Assembly (NCBI GenBank): GCA_001931875.2
Contig: MSJH02000221.1
Coordinates: 1 to 23,669 of the forward strand
DNA length: 23,669 nucleotides
DNA from: Byssochlamys sp. IMV 00236
Lineage: Eukaryota > Ascomycota > Eurotiomycetes > Eurotiales > Thermoascaceae
Direction of reading: 5' to 3'
The translations under genes were made by a program, and so were the position numbers. The notes beneath the pieces were generated by a model. That model had not been told where the DNA came from, searched no databases, and worked only from the letters and a program-made list of their open reading frames with translations. Below are positions 10,457-20,624 of this stretch, piece after piece; within the stretch, counting starts at the first letter, position 1, and each line of letters begins with the position of its first letter.

Positions 10457-11390
10457 CGAATAAGATCTTTTTAATAAGCGAAAAGAAACAAAAAATCGCG
10501 GTAAAGATGAAAATTGATTAAAGTGCATGGTGTTACTGCTAAAAATGATGCGTCAAAAAAAAAGAATGTGAGAGAGAGACGATCTATAAATTTTGACGGG
10601 GTATTAGGTGAATATTTTAAGCCAATCATTAGCCGATCAGACGTAACACGGTAAGCTTGTAGATAATGCCCATGCATCGAAATAGAAAGTAACTACGGCT
10701 TCTTTTTCTTTTTTGAAGAATTAAGACAGCTACATAGGGTTTCCATAAAATATTATCCCCTAAGAAATTAAATATGAAAAAGACTTTTTTTCTTGAATAA
10801 ATGTTATACATTTGAAAGAACAGTAAATGATTTGAAAGTAGGCATACAGTCAGACTTATGTAGACTGTTTTTTTCTTGTTGCCATCTTTTTCTCTAACGT
10901 GCTTTTCCTACCATGATTACTATCAGTAGAGAACAAGCAATCTGTATGTTTTACTGTCAGTCCTATAATGAGTCAAGCGTCTCTAAACTGTCAAAGTTAA
11001 TTGACAAAATGGAAAATGTTGAAATATGCTTTTCCGATGACCCCACTGAGCCAATGCTCATCTCGCTCAAATCCTTCCGCACTAATTCCTTCAAATACCA
11101 TCAATATCCTGCTTTTCTGGAAGATTGTAAAAGGGATAAGGATAGCAATCAAGCTAATAGATGGAAAAAAAAAAAACTTTTTATTTTGATCGCTAAACTA
11201 GTTTGCTCCTACATTCAAACCTCTTTAAAGTGTTCGGTTCATTTAACAACTGACTTCTTTTGTATGACAATACATTGTTTTTAGCTGCTATGTTATCTAT
11301 TATTATTATTTTTAGATTTGGATGCTGTCTGTTGCAAAAATAAATAGTTAATGAGTTATTCTGCTTTCATGTAGGTTCGTAACTATCCGC
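10457..11390. other. Upstream region of the MTHFD gene and an unassigned ORF
   Basis: 10457-10912 should carry the MTHFD promoter and 5' UTR; it is A/T-rich with no clear TATA box. A plus-strand ORF at 10913-11284 (123 codons, ATG in ACCATG) contains SVSKLSKLIDKMENVEICFS and EPMLISLKSF, which looks more protein-like than chance, but its C-terminal third is low-complexity noise. I could not join it to other exons or name it. It may be another decayed piece of the neighbouring graveyard. Confidence 0.35.
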
Positions 11391-12514
11391 TTACTTTAGA
11401 AATTCATACAAATCATTACTGCTTGTTGATAAATCAGCATAATCCAATGCAATTAAGCAGACTTTCTCAGTGTTTGTGATAAATCTCATCATGTCTATAT
11501 AGTCGAAATAAGTAATCTATTAATTTGGATACATACAATGTGTCACTGATTTGCTTACCCTGAATGTTTCCTTCCGCATGTAAATCTTTACATGTTTCAC
11601 TCGTTTGTTATCTTTTTGTCAACTGGTCGTTAGCTTGAGAGGTATGTGATGCGAAAACATGATCAACTAGTGATCTCTCCTTTAGACGCTTGTACATGAG
11701 ATTCAGTAGTCTGGTTCTGGTTTCAATATCTTCATCACCCTACGACTTTCTAGCATATCCTATTACAGTAAACCCTTGCTTCTTCAAAATTTGAATCTTC
11801 GTTTGGTGGTCATCCAGCAAGAACACTATCCTTTGGGAAACACTACATGCACGAAAAAATTCACGAAAGAATGAACTAGCTAATTTTTTCGTGTATATAA
11901 GAAAGTGTACACTGCGCGCACGAGGAAATCCACGAGAGGGTTAATGCTACAGACACTACCTGTAATATCGTCAGCAAACCTTTTCAATGTGCAACTTTAA
12001 GCTAAATCTGTTCAGAGAACAGATGCCTTTCCATGTTCCTTGATGTAGAATATGAATTTATTTTTTAAGAAGAAAGAGATAACAAAAAACTAAAACCATT
12101 CAAGTGTAATTATAAAGAATATCTCACTGGACAGTCTTAGATCAGATAGCGAATTTTGTAATGTCAAGTTGTAAAGTGACGCCACATGTAGTGTCCCAAG
12201 GAAGCGCCCGTAGCAATAACCTTTAGCTAATTCATTTTTTCGTGCATGTAGTGTTTCCCCATCCTTTTAACGATTTTGGCTATATATATTTATGGGTGAG
12301 CGTTTTAAAAGAACTTTCTATACCATGGGCGGGGCCTTACCACATCCTCAGTTTCCTCTACGTCAACTTTAGAATTGGGAGGCATACTTATCTCAATCAT
12401 AGTTGACTCTGATTCGACTTCGGATGTGGTATTCTTTTTCGTAAGGACTGATGGTGTGGTTTGTTGGAATATCACTTTGGCGATTCTGGTATCTTCTAAA
12501 TGTTGTTCTCTCGG
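11391..12514 (-). pseudogene. Broken IGYARKS-family gene (serine-recombinase-like motif), split by a MITE
   Basis: On the minus strand the 5' part reads YYFKPREQHLEDTRIAKVIF and continues through an acidic stretch to DVVRPRPWYRKFF before a frameshift near 12323. After the MITE (11835-12260) the frame continues as RIVFLLDDHQTKIQILKKQG and FTVIGYARKS, then an in-frame TAG, then GDEDIETRTRLLNLMYKRL and LVDHVFASHTSQANDQLTKR, a stop, and finally, one frame over, VCLIALDYADLSTSSNDLYEF, ending at 11391. GYARKS resembles the YxRxS catalytic motif of serine recombinases (IYARVS and similar). From memory, similar proteins are common in Mucorales genomes. At least two nonsense codons and two frame changes make it dead. 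The link to serine recombinases is inferred from one short motif. Confidence 0.6.
11835..12260. mobile_element. 426-bp MITE with 26-bp TIRs and a 7-bp target-site duplication
   Basis: The left end (11835-11860) begins GGGAAACACTACATGCACGA and is the exact reverse complement of 12234-12259. The 7-mer ATCCTTT flanks both sides (11828-11834 and 12261-12267). The two subterminal regions also match (GAACTAGCTAA on the left, GAATTAGCTAA mirrored on the right) after a 12-bp extra segment on the left. No coding capacity is seen. The target is a relict gene; removing the element plus one ATCCTTT rejoins that gene's frame. A 7-8-bp duplication with GGG ends could fit hAT-, Merlin- or Mutator-type transposases; the superfamily is undecided. 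Confidence 0.85.
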
Positions 12515-12777
12515 TTTAAAGTAATATCATTCAAACGTATCTGACCTCTGACTCCAGTTTGCATGATGTTTCAACTTCCTTATGTCAATTCTTTCTAAGA
12601 AGGCTGAGGTATTGGCTGTTGTTGTTGTTAGTACTCGCGTAAATATATAGAATAAAAGCAAAGACGTGGTGAGTCTCTGTTTTATCCTTTTATTAGAAGT
12701 GAAAGAAAGGGCTCATAGCAAAAAGAAATTTGGTTATTTTTAAGAGGCCGGAGTACTAATTAAGGTAAAGATTAGTA

Positions 12778-12966
12778 TTAGACATGGTCAAATACGACAA
12801 AGGCTTTTGTACTGGCCGCAGAACGTGGTGAGTGAGCTTTGAATTTTGTTGTATCCATATTTGACAATAGTAATATGTTCTTGACCCAGTTAGCAATTGT
12901 CGAGCCGGAAGCTGATGCTGGCGTCTTCGATTCATGGCTGATATATTTAAGGAACGCAAAATCCAC
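12778..12966 (-). pseudogene. C-terminal fragment of a tyrosine recombinase (Crypton/DIRS-like), relict
   Basis: The frame reads DFAFLKYISHESKTPASASG, then STIANWVKNILLLSNMDTTK, then FKAHSPRSAASTKAFVVFDHV and a stop. The HSPRSA segment matches the H-x-x-R catalytic box of eukaryotic tyrosine recombinases, where FKAHSxRSA(S)xxKA is typical; the preceding helix (IxxWVKxxL) also fits. The catalytic tyrosine expected about 30 residues further on is missing because of the stop, and upstream frames close immediately. No intact element ends are seen nearby. Confidence 0.6.
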
Positions 12967-13517
12967 TATTATTATAATTGATTAAGTCTGGCCTTTGACC
13001 GCTTTTTTCCTTTTAATGAAGCTTCAGCCACATTCTCTATTATGGGCTTTTTTTATTTCCAGGTATTGAAATAAGCGCTGATGAAAGCAATGTTTGCTTA
13101 TAAAAGTATGGAGGAAAACTTCCGATCTAACAAGCAACGATCTCTATGGCTTACTAAAGTTCACCACATGTTTAGATAGTAAGGCTCAGTATTATCGTTG
13201 CCTTTAGTATCAAACAAGTTACCACCTGATACAAGTCTCAAAGTTAAATCAATACACCCTTGCTTGATTTATGTTTATAAATTGATCTTTAGCTGTAACT
13301 TCCCCCTTGATATGAATGCTAAATTAGAGCAATTTTGAAAATATGTTGTACAACCTTCTATTTTAAGCTTCTTATTTTTACTTGATTTCAAGTTCCCCCT
13401 TCTCTTCTTTTTTCGTTTTCTTTACATCTCTTATTTCATAAAGAACATCTCTTTATGTAAGCTACTTAGATGCCGTTAGTTATAAGCACTAACCTTTCTC
13501 TCTTTTCGTAAAGAACG
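12967..13517. other. Spacer and probable coronin promoter
   Basis: No gene seen. The last 150 bases before the coronin ATG are rich in C/T runs (CTTCTCTTCTTTTTTCG, TTTCTCTCTTTTCG), like those before other genes in this window; they probably cover the coronin start-site region. The earlier part is AT-rich and may be debris of the neighbouring recombinase element. Confidence 0.4.
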
Positions 13518-15315
13518 ATGGCTTTTTTCGTTCGTCCTTCCAAGTATCGCCATGTCTATGGTACATGTGCCAAGAGAGACTATTGTTATGACAATCTCCG
13601 TGTAAGCGCAAATGCTTGGGATACAAATATTGTCAAAGTCAACTCTGTAATAAGAACAAAAAAAAAAAATACGATATATCCTTGTTGATTTACATTCTTC
13701 CTCCTCTTTTTTTTTGCTATAGCGTTTCTTGTCTATTAACTGGCAAGCTTCTGGTGGTGGTGCCTTTGCTGTTATTCCTCTTTCTCAAGTTGGTAAGTTA
13801 TAAAGCCTATATGTTGATACCCATCTCACTTTTCTTCCCCTTAAAGGCAAGTTACCTGAAAACTACCCCCTTTACCGAGGACATACTGGACCAGTCCTTG
13901 ATACAGATTTTAATCCTTTCAATGATTATGTCGTCGCCTCTGGTGCAGAAGACAGCAAGGTTATGATCTGGAGCATCCCTGAAGAGTATGCTGAGGGACA
14001 AGAAGAAGTACAGCCTATCTTGAAGCTATCTGGTCACGGACGGTAAGCAAAAAAAAAAAATCATAAAAAGAAACAGAGTGAACGATTGTGTACAGAAAAG
14101 TTGGCCAAGTGCTTTTCCATCCAACTGCAGACAATGTATTGGCATCTGCAAGTACTGATTTGACAATCAAGTTATGGGATATTGAAAAAGGAGTAGAAAA
14201 GCAGGAGATCACTGGGCACACAGAACTTATCCAGTCCATGTCTTGGAACTACAACGGATCCTTATTGGCCACAACTTGCAGAGATAAAAAGCTTCGTGTA
14301 TTTGACGTGCGCGCTAACAAGGTCGTACAAGAGGGTCCTGGTCACCAAGGCATCAAGGGTTCTCGTGTTGTCTGGATGGGTAACATGGATCGCTTGGCCA
14401 CTACCGGTTTCTCACGTATGAGTGACCGTCAACTGAACCTGTGGGACTCAACAAACCTTAGCAAGCCTATTAAGTCTGAATTTTTGGATACCTCCTCTGG
14501 TGTGATTATGCCATTCTATGATCCAGATACCAAGATGCTCTATCTTGCCGGAAAGGGGTAAGTTAAAGGGTTAATCTAGATCATAATCAACTCACATTGT
14601 TATAGTGACGGAAACATTCGTTACTTTGAATATGATAATGATGAATTATACCTTTTGTCTGAATACAAAGCAATTGAACCTCAACGTGGCATGGGATTCA
14701 TGCCCAAGAGAGGATTAAACGTGAACGAGTGTGAAGTAGCTAGAGCCTATAAAGTAGGACACTCTATTGTAGAACCTATCTCTTTCACTGTTCCCAGAAA
14801 GGTACATTTACTTTTTGCTTTAGCAGAGACTAACATTCAACTTTTTATAGTCTGACGCTTTCCAATCAGACATCTTCCCTCCTTGCTTAAGCGACGAGCC
14901 TGCACTTACTGCTGATGAGTGGTTTGAGGGCAAGAATGCTGATCCCAAACTTGTTGACCTTGAAGCAGGCTTTACTGCCAAGGCCAAGAAGGAATTTGTC
15001 CCTACGGCTGCTCCAGTGGAAGAAGTCAAAAATGAGCCTTCTTCACCTGTCAAAGAAAAGAATGTAGGTTTTCACATGATCAAATGCAATGTTCATATAT
15101 ATATAACTTATTACATCATGTAGTATCAAGAAGCATACCACGAAATGCGTAAAGAAAATGATGATTTAAAGAACCAATTGTCTCAAAGGGATGTAAAGAT
15201 CCGTGTGCTCGAAATTGAACTTGAAAAGCTTCGTACCGAATTAGCCGAAGTGAGCTTAGCCAAGAAAACTGAAGAAGGAGAGTTACCACACTCAGGTAAC
15301 GCTTTAGTTGAGTAA
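13518..15315 (+). CDS. CRN1: Coronin, WD40-repeat actin-binding protein
   Basis: Binds F-actin and the Arp2/3 complex and tunes actin-patch turnover. Seven exons: 13518-13646, 13723-13792, 13847-14042, 14096-14557, 14606-14801, 14851-15063, 15124-15315; 485 codons plus TAA. The N-terminus FVRPSKYRHVYGTCAKRDYC is the coronin signature (basic SKYRHVxG). WD blocks follow: YRGHTGPVLDTDFNPFNDYV, IWSIPEE, VLFHPTADNVLASASTDLTI, KLWDIEKG and RLATTGFSRMSDRQLNLWD. The coronin extension continues with IRYFEYDN and GFMPKRGLNVNECEVARAYK. A short variable linker (PTAAPVEEVKNEPSSPVKEK) leads to a C-terminal coiled coil of about 45 residues (MRKENDDLKNQLSQRDVKIR onward), expected to oligomerise. The linker is shorter than in yeast Crn1. 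The stop lies 71 bp from the ATG3 stop on the other strand. Confidence 0.96.
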
Positions 15316-15386
15316 AATAGGACCCTCTTTTCCCTTTTTATTCTTTTGTAAACGTATAAAATAAAAAGTCTAATACATTCTCATGC

Positions 15387-16675
15387 TTAAGTACTGATTG
15401 TATGGTCATAATCAATAGTGGGAACAACCGAACTAAGGAACTTGAGAAAGATAATCATGTATCTTTAAAGAAACGTGTTTTAGTGATACATCTTTTTTTT
15501 TTTGTTTGATAATGATAACTTACTGGTCTACACGAATACCATTTTCCTCATCCTTGCTACTCATTCTTTCAATAATCTTCTTCATGACTTCAGCATGCTT
15601 ACAAGGATGAATGGAGGCCAAGTTGAGGGAAAGATGGGGGTGAGTCTCGATTGTTACAGTTTTCTTTACATAATCTTGAGATACGTCTTCAAACACTTGT
15701 GTAGAAGTAAGAGGACGTCTCTCTTCATCGTATCCAAATAACCACATTCGAGGTGTTTGATAATACTTGTCGTAGGTTATAAAGACATCATATGTACGCA
15801 CCTGCAGTACCTTATCACTAGATTAAAACCAGTTAGTTGCATTCTACGTAATTCAAACCCATTTACTTTTTGCTTTTTGAGTGGTCAACTGCCTACAAAA
15901 GAAAAAAAGGAGTTAATCACTGATGCAACAGATCATATCACGCGCTTACAGGATCATCCTCTTCTTCGACTTGGTCATCCATATCAGGTATATCATCCAT
16001 GTTAGGTATGTCATCTAGGTCAGGTATCTTATCCAACTCTAGCTTTTCTAAACCTCGTTTGATCTCTGCTTCCTCCTCCTCTTCTGTCATGATCGTCTGA
16101 GCAATTTCTTCCATAGTTTTTGTAGCTAACAATAGTTTAGACCATGAAATGATATGTTCCTAGTTACCTCTGTTGCTGTGAGTATACATCCAATCCTCTT
16201 CATCATGATCATCTGCTACTTGTGTCTCTGAGTCGTCCTCTGTGTATTCCATCTGACGAGCACGATGAAGACATGGAACTACATATAATGAATATAAGAT
16301 AGATATGTTCTTTTATGTATTTACCATTGCGAGTCACCAAAAACTGTTTATCAGCAGGCAGATAGTCCTTTGTCTTTTCCTCTAGTCCTCCTTCCCTATA
16401 TTTCAAAATGAGAATAGTCCTTCATTACTGTTTTTTGAAGGTACTCTACCATGACCAAGTTGGACACTTGTAAACAAGGAAGTCGCCTGCTGCTACAAAC
16501 TATATAGACAACATTAAGAGTTTTGAATTTGGCTCATGTGTGTCCTTTTCTTTACCTCCTCAGGCGTAATGCACCCAGTTTCTTTAAACTTTGAATTCTT
16601 TAAAACAGGTGCAAGATAATCTCTCATTTTTTGAAAGTTGGAAAATACTTTGTTGTATGCGTCTTGTACTGACAT
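15387..16675 (-). CDS. ATG3: Autophagy-related protein 3, E2-like enzyme for Atg8
   Basis: Transfers Atg8 to phosphatidylethanolamine during autophagosome growth. Eight exons: 16675-16556, 16499-16450, 16395-16325, 16278-16168, 16125-15950, 15892-15867 (26 nt), 15817-15524, 15462-15387; 307 codons plus TAA, close to yeast Atg3. The N-terminal helix [20 protein letters not shown] is followed by [20 protein letters not shown] and [20 protein letters not shown]. An acidic flexible loop holds a repeated DIPxMDD unit ([16 protein letters not shown]). The E2 core shows [26 protein letters not shown] and the catalytic Cys near residue 257 in [11 protein letters not shown]. The last exon encodes [20 protein letters not shown] and TIST. 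Without splicing the last intron (15523-15463) the frame ends at once after RVDQ, at 15520, so a single-ORF reading misses the C-terminus. Confidence 0.95.
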
Positions 16676-17657
16676 TTTCAATAAAAAGAATAATAATAAT
16701 AAAAAAAAGGGGAAAAAAAAAAAAAACCAAGTAGCTGCGTGAACAACTTATGCAATCTGTCCAGCTGACTTTTTTTTTCGTACAACGATGACCTATACGC
16801 GTAGAGAAAGTTCCTCGTAATGTTGATTAACCTGGTGTATATGCGAATTATTCGTATTACAAGAAACTTGTTTTCATTTTGCCTGACTGTTTTTAAAAAG
16901 GGTAAACTCATCATTAGCCATCAAAAGACACTTCTTTAGCTTGTATTTAAATCAAATCTTTCTTTATTGTTATTTGCTAAATAACAAAAACTGACAACCT
17001 TTGAAGGTAATTGAAGTTTAAATTATATTTTGACCAGTTATTTTAAAGTAACGAGCTGACATCCAATCCTCGACAGTGAAGAAGAGCATAGGAATATGAT
17101 AGATCAAAATCTTTTTCTCCCCCCAAAAAAAAAAAAGAAAAGAGTACACCATTTCCATAAAGAGATGTCACGCTGACTTGTCGCTTTTCCATACAAATTG
17201 TATTATAAAAACTATAGAAATGCAACTATACATTCTGAAAAGACTCTATTCTAAGAATAAGACATCTCTGAGTACTGCTGTTGATGATATAATAAAAAGT
17301 CAAAATAATTCAATTCACAACCCCCAAAAGAAGGTTTTAGTTTTAAACATCCATTCTCAAACGGATGAAACTGACCTAAGCGGAAAATTATATATTTAAT
17401 TATTCAACAAGGATATTTACTACAGAGACATGAACGCGTAAAAAAAAAAGAGAAGCACGGTGATGAATGATTACTATATTAGGTTCACCGTGACTATCAC
17501 AGTCCATCTTTTGTTTCATTGGAATCTCCGGGTAATCTGGAAACAAAATGGGTGGCAAAAGAACAAACAGTACGCATAAAATACGTAATTCACTCGTATT
17601 TCTCTTTTTTTTTTTTTTTCTCTTTCTTTCTTTTTTATAAAATAAAAAAAAGTTATC
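16676..17657. other. Divergent promoter region between ATG3 and phosphoglucomutase
   Basis: No supportable gene. The ATG3 side has an A-rich leader. The PGM side carries a long pyrimidine tract (about 17597-17638), which I take as its core promoter or leader. A perfect 8-bp hairpin (CACGGTGA ... TCACCGTG, about 17458-17497) is present. A 59-codon ORF from ATG 17220 to 17399 starts MQLYILKRLYSKNKTSLSTA, which resembles a mitochondrial presequence, but I see no continuation and no homology, so I do not call it a gene. Confidence 0.4.
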
Positions 17658-19431
17658 ATGGTAAACATCCAAACTATTCCCACAAAGCCTTTCGAAGGAC
17701 AAAAGCCTGGTACCTCAGGTCTTCGTAAACGTGTCAAAGTATTCCAAGAAAAGAACTACACCGAAAACTTTGTACAGGCTATTCTTGAAGCTATTCCCGA
17801 ATCTGATGGTGGTGCTAAAGGTGCTACTCTAGTCATTGGTGGTGATGGTCGTTACTATTCTAATGAAGTACTTCAAGTTATTGTTAAATGCAGTGTTGCA
17901 CAAGGTGTAAGTATACCTCGAGGAGAAGAATACACGTAAATGACACTTTAAAGGTATCCAAATTGATCGTTGGTCGTAATGGTATTGTCTCTACACCAGC
18001 AGCATCCAACATCATTCGTAAACATAAGGCTACCGGTGGTATCCTCTTGACTGCTTCTCATAACCCAGGTGGACCTGATAACGACTTTGGTATCAAATAT
18101 AACTGCTCCAACGGTGGTCCTGCTCCTGAATCTGTCACTGATAGAATCTATGAAATCTCAAAGACTATCAAGGAACTTAAATTGGCAGACGTACCCGAAA
18201 TTGACTTTTCCAAGTTAGGTACTCAAACTGTAGGCGACATGACAATCGAGGTCATTGATGGTGTGGATGACTATGTTGAATTGATGAAGGACATCTTTGA
18301 CTTTGACAGCATCAAGGAATTCTTCAAGAAGAATACAGACTTTAAGATGCTCTTTGATGGTATGAATGGTGTTACCGGACCCTATGGTTACCGTTTATTC
18401 GTTGAAGAATTCGGCTTACCCGAGTCTAACGTCATGCGCTGTAAGCCTCTTCCTGATTTTGGTGGTGGACATCCTGATCCTAACCTGACCTATGCTCACG
18501 ACTTGGTGGAAGCCGTTAACAAGCAAGGATTTGACTTTGGTGCTGCTTCAGATGGTGATGGTGATCGTAACATGATCATCGGCAAGAACGCCTTTGTAAC
18601 TCCCTCAGACAGTGTGGCCATCATTGGTCACTATGCCAAGGACGCTATTCCTTACTTTAAGAAACATGGTGTCAACGGCCTGGCTCGTTCCATGCCCACC
18701 TCTCAAGCTGTAGATTTAGTAGCTAAAAAGATGGGAGTTGAGCACTTTGAAGTGCCCACAGGTTGGAAGTTCTTTGGTAATCTCATGGATGCTGGACGTT
18801 GCTCCATCTGTGGTGAAGAATCTTTTGGTACAGGCTCAGATCATATTCGTGAAAAGGATGGTGTCTGGGCTATTTTAGGTAATGTTTACGTAATATGCAC
18901 ATAGCGCGTCGCTGACTTTTGATAAAAATAGCATGGTTGAGCATCATTGCGCATGTCAATAAGGAAAAGCGCGCAAGTGTGCAGGATATCCTTCAAGATC
19001 ACTACAAGATCTATGGACGAAACTTCTTCTCTCGATACGATTATGAAGAAGTCGACAGTAAAGGTGCTGAAGAAATGGTAGACTATCTTCGTGGATTAAT
19101 CGAAAAGAACGAATTGGTTGATAAGACCTTTGGTGGATTTACCGTAGCTGCAGCAGATGACTTTGAATACAAAGATCCTATTGACGGCAGTGTAGCAAAG
19201 AAGCAAGGTATTCGTATCGTCTTTAAGGATGGATCACGTATTATCATTCGTCTATCTGGCACTGGCTCCCAAGGAGCAACGGTACGTCTTTATGTCGAAA
19301 AGTACACAAATGATGCCTCAGAATATACCAAGGACACACAAGCTGCTTTGAAGCCATTGATTGATGTTGCATTGGATTTGTCTCAGCTTGAAAAATACAC
19401 TGGACGCAAGGAACCCACTGTGATCACTTAA
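17658..19431 (+). CDS. PGM2: Phosphoglucomutase (glucose 1-phosphate / glucose 6-phosphate)
   Basis: Interconverts glucose 1- and 6-phosphate, linking glycolysis with glycogen, trehalose and cell-wall precursors (UDP-glucose). Three exons: 17658-17906, 17954-18878, 18932-19431; introns 47 and 53 bp; 557 codons plus TAA, full length. Catalytic phosphoserine Ser118 in [18 protein letters not shown]; metal-binding loop DGDGDR near residue 290 ([14 protein letters not shown]); sugar-binding [17 protein letters not shown]; phosphate-binding [15 protein letters not shown] near the C-terminus. The start ATG follows an A-rich leader (AAAAAAAAGTTATC). It is the alpha-D-phosphohexomutase type of glucose PGM, not phosphoacetylglucosamine or phosphomannomutase, judged from TASHNPGG and the C-terminal [15 protein letters not shown]. 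The symbol follows the yeast major isozyme; PGM1 would be equally fair. Confidence 0.96.
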
Positions 19432-19669
19432 AAATAATAATAAAATTCCTGCAGAGCATTTCTTAATATTCTTTGATAAAATTTGCAATATGTCTTGTAA
19501 GAGTCATAAGCCCTATTAAACTTAAAGATAACTCTGGAAACGTGGAATGTACAGTCTTTGATATACAAGATCTGGACTGTGGGATCAATTGACAATTGGG
19601 TTGCATATATCATTTAAGAACAACTTTTTGTTTGTACGCGGTAAGGTAGTACACAAAAGGTGTAATGCA

Positions 19670-20007
19670 ATGCCTCGAGACTTATTGCTAAAGTGGTGAG
19701 TCATACAGACTTGTCCGGTTCACCAAGCAATGAGGTTGATTGAACTGAAGTTAGTGCAAGATACATTACAAACAATCGTAATACTAGTGACGGCTTAATT
19801 GATGGCACTGCTCTTCTACTCAAATACATCAGCCTTAGCTATTACAAGCCGTTACCTAATACCGATCCAATAAAAGAAGCAGCTCATCTGCGGTTGATGT
19901 TTGACGAGAAGAGAAAGATGGCAAAAGGAAACCGTCCATTGTTTCACGTTTTCTCGAAAATACCGCAATGGAAAAAAACGATTGGACATTATAAATATGG
20001 TACTTAA
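19670..20007 (+). CDS. Hypothetical small two-exon protein (92 aa), family not recognised
   Basis: The second exon is an 83-codon open stretch: GLIDGTALLLKYISLSYYKP, then KEAAHLRLMFDEKRKMAKGN, then RPLFHVFSKIPQWKKTIGHY and KYGT before TAA. It has no ATG of its own until late. A GTGAGT donor after 19695 and a TTAG acceptor at 19751-19754 join it to ATG 19670 (MPRDLLLK, then a split codon) through a 59-bp intron, and the total is 93 codons in frame. Composition looks protein-like: charged helices and a basic, aromatic C-terminus. No domain recognised. It could be a real small gene or the tail of a decayed larger one; codon quality and the clean frame favour translation at some time. Confidence 0.35.
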
Positions 20008-20624
20008 ATATCAAGAATCAGAAACTTGAATCCTAGTTTTCGGTTCTTACAACAGATGAAAGAATAGAGGGTGGTTCATCCTCTAAAGTCAATGATAATA
20101 AAGCTTACATTTTTTTGAACTCTGCTATTGTTGAAACTTGACCACCATCAAGTCGCCTCAGAAACTGCAAGAGTTCATTAGTATCCCATATGATACAATA
20201 ATTCTTCTCAGTTCCTACCCGTCTCAGGCAGTCGAATCAGTAATCCCTGCATCACTTTTTTTGCTCCTTCCCTCCTGTTTCCTGCGTTCAAATCCATTCG
20301 TCACTGATAATTGAGTGCACACTATTCTAATCTGGTGACATGTGCTTCATGGCTATCCTCCTTCTGACCTTCTGAAGCTGCCGTAAGGGTAACGTGAGTA
20401 CTGCTTCGTGCCTATTCTGAACTGTGCTTACAAGACTATTAATGAATCGTTAATATTTAACTTTTTTTTTCTTTCTGTTGCCCTCTGAGTGTTTTAAGAA
20501 AGAAAATAGATGCTCTACATTGTGAATGGAAGGATGCTGCTGATGAGGTTACATTTATCACAAATTTAGAAAGCTTAAATTTTGTTTTCTGTAGCTTTGC
20601 TTTTTTTTTTTTTTTTCTTTCTCA
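20008..20624. other. Spacer upstream of the CDC26-like gene
   Basis: Nothing coding is seen. GTTCAAATC at 20286-20294 looks like a tRNA T-loop, but the flanking stems do not pair. The last 40 bases before the ATG hold a T16 tract followed by CTTTCTCA, like other leaders in this window. Confidence 0.4.

Noticed and set aside
10913..11284. Plus-strand 123-codon ORF as a gene
   Set aside because: No recognisable domain, poly-lysine from an A12 run, hydrophobic junk C-terminus and no exon partners. Kept only as a note in the intergenic entry.
15520..15801. ATG3 ending at 15520 (stop right after RVDQ)
   Set aside because: The TAA is part of a GTAAGT donor, and a downstream exon (15462-15387) restores the conserved Atg3 C-terminus in frame.
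17220..17399. 59-codon ORF with a mitochondrial-looking N-terminus upstream of PGM
   Set aside because: There is no continuation by splicing and no homology I can recall; short AT-rich ORFs like this arise by chance.
20286..20294. GTTCAAATC as a tRNA T-loop
   Set aside because: The flanking 5-base arms do not pair and no acceptor stem or anticodon arm can be drawn around it.
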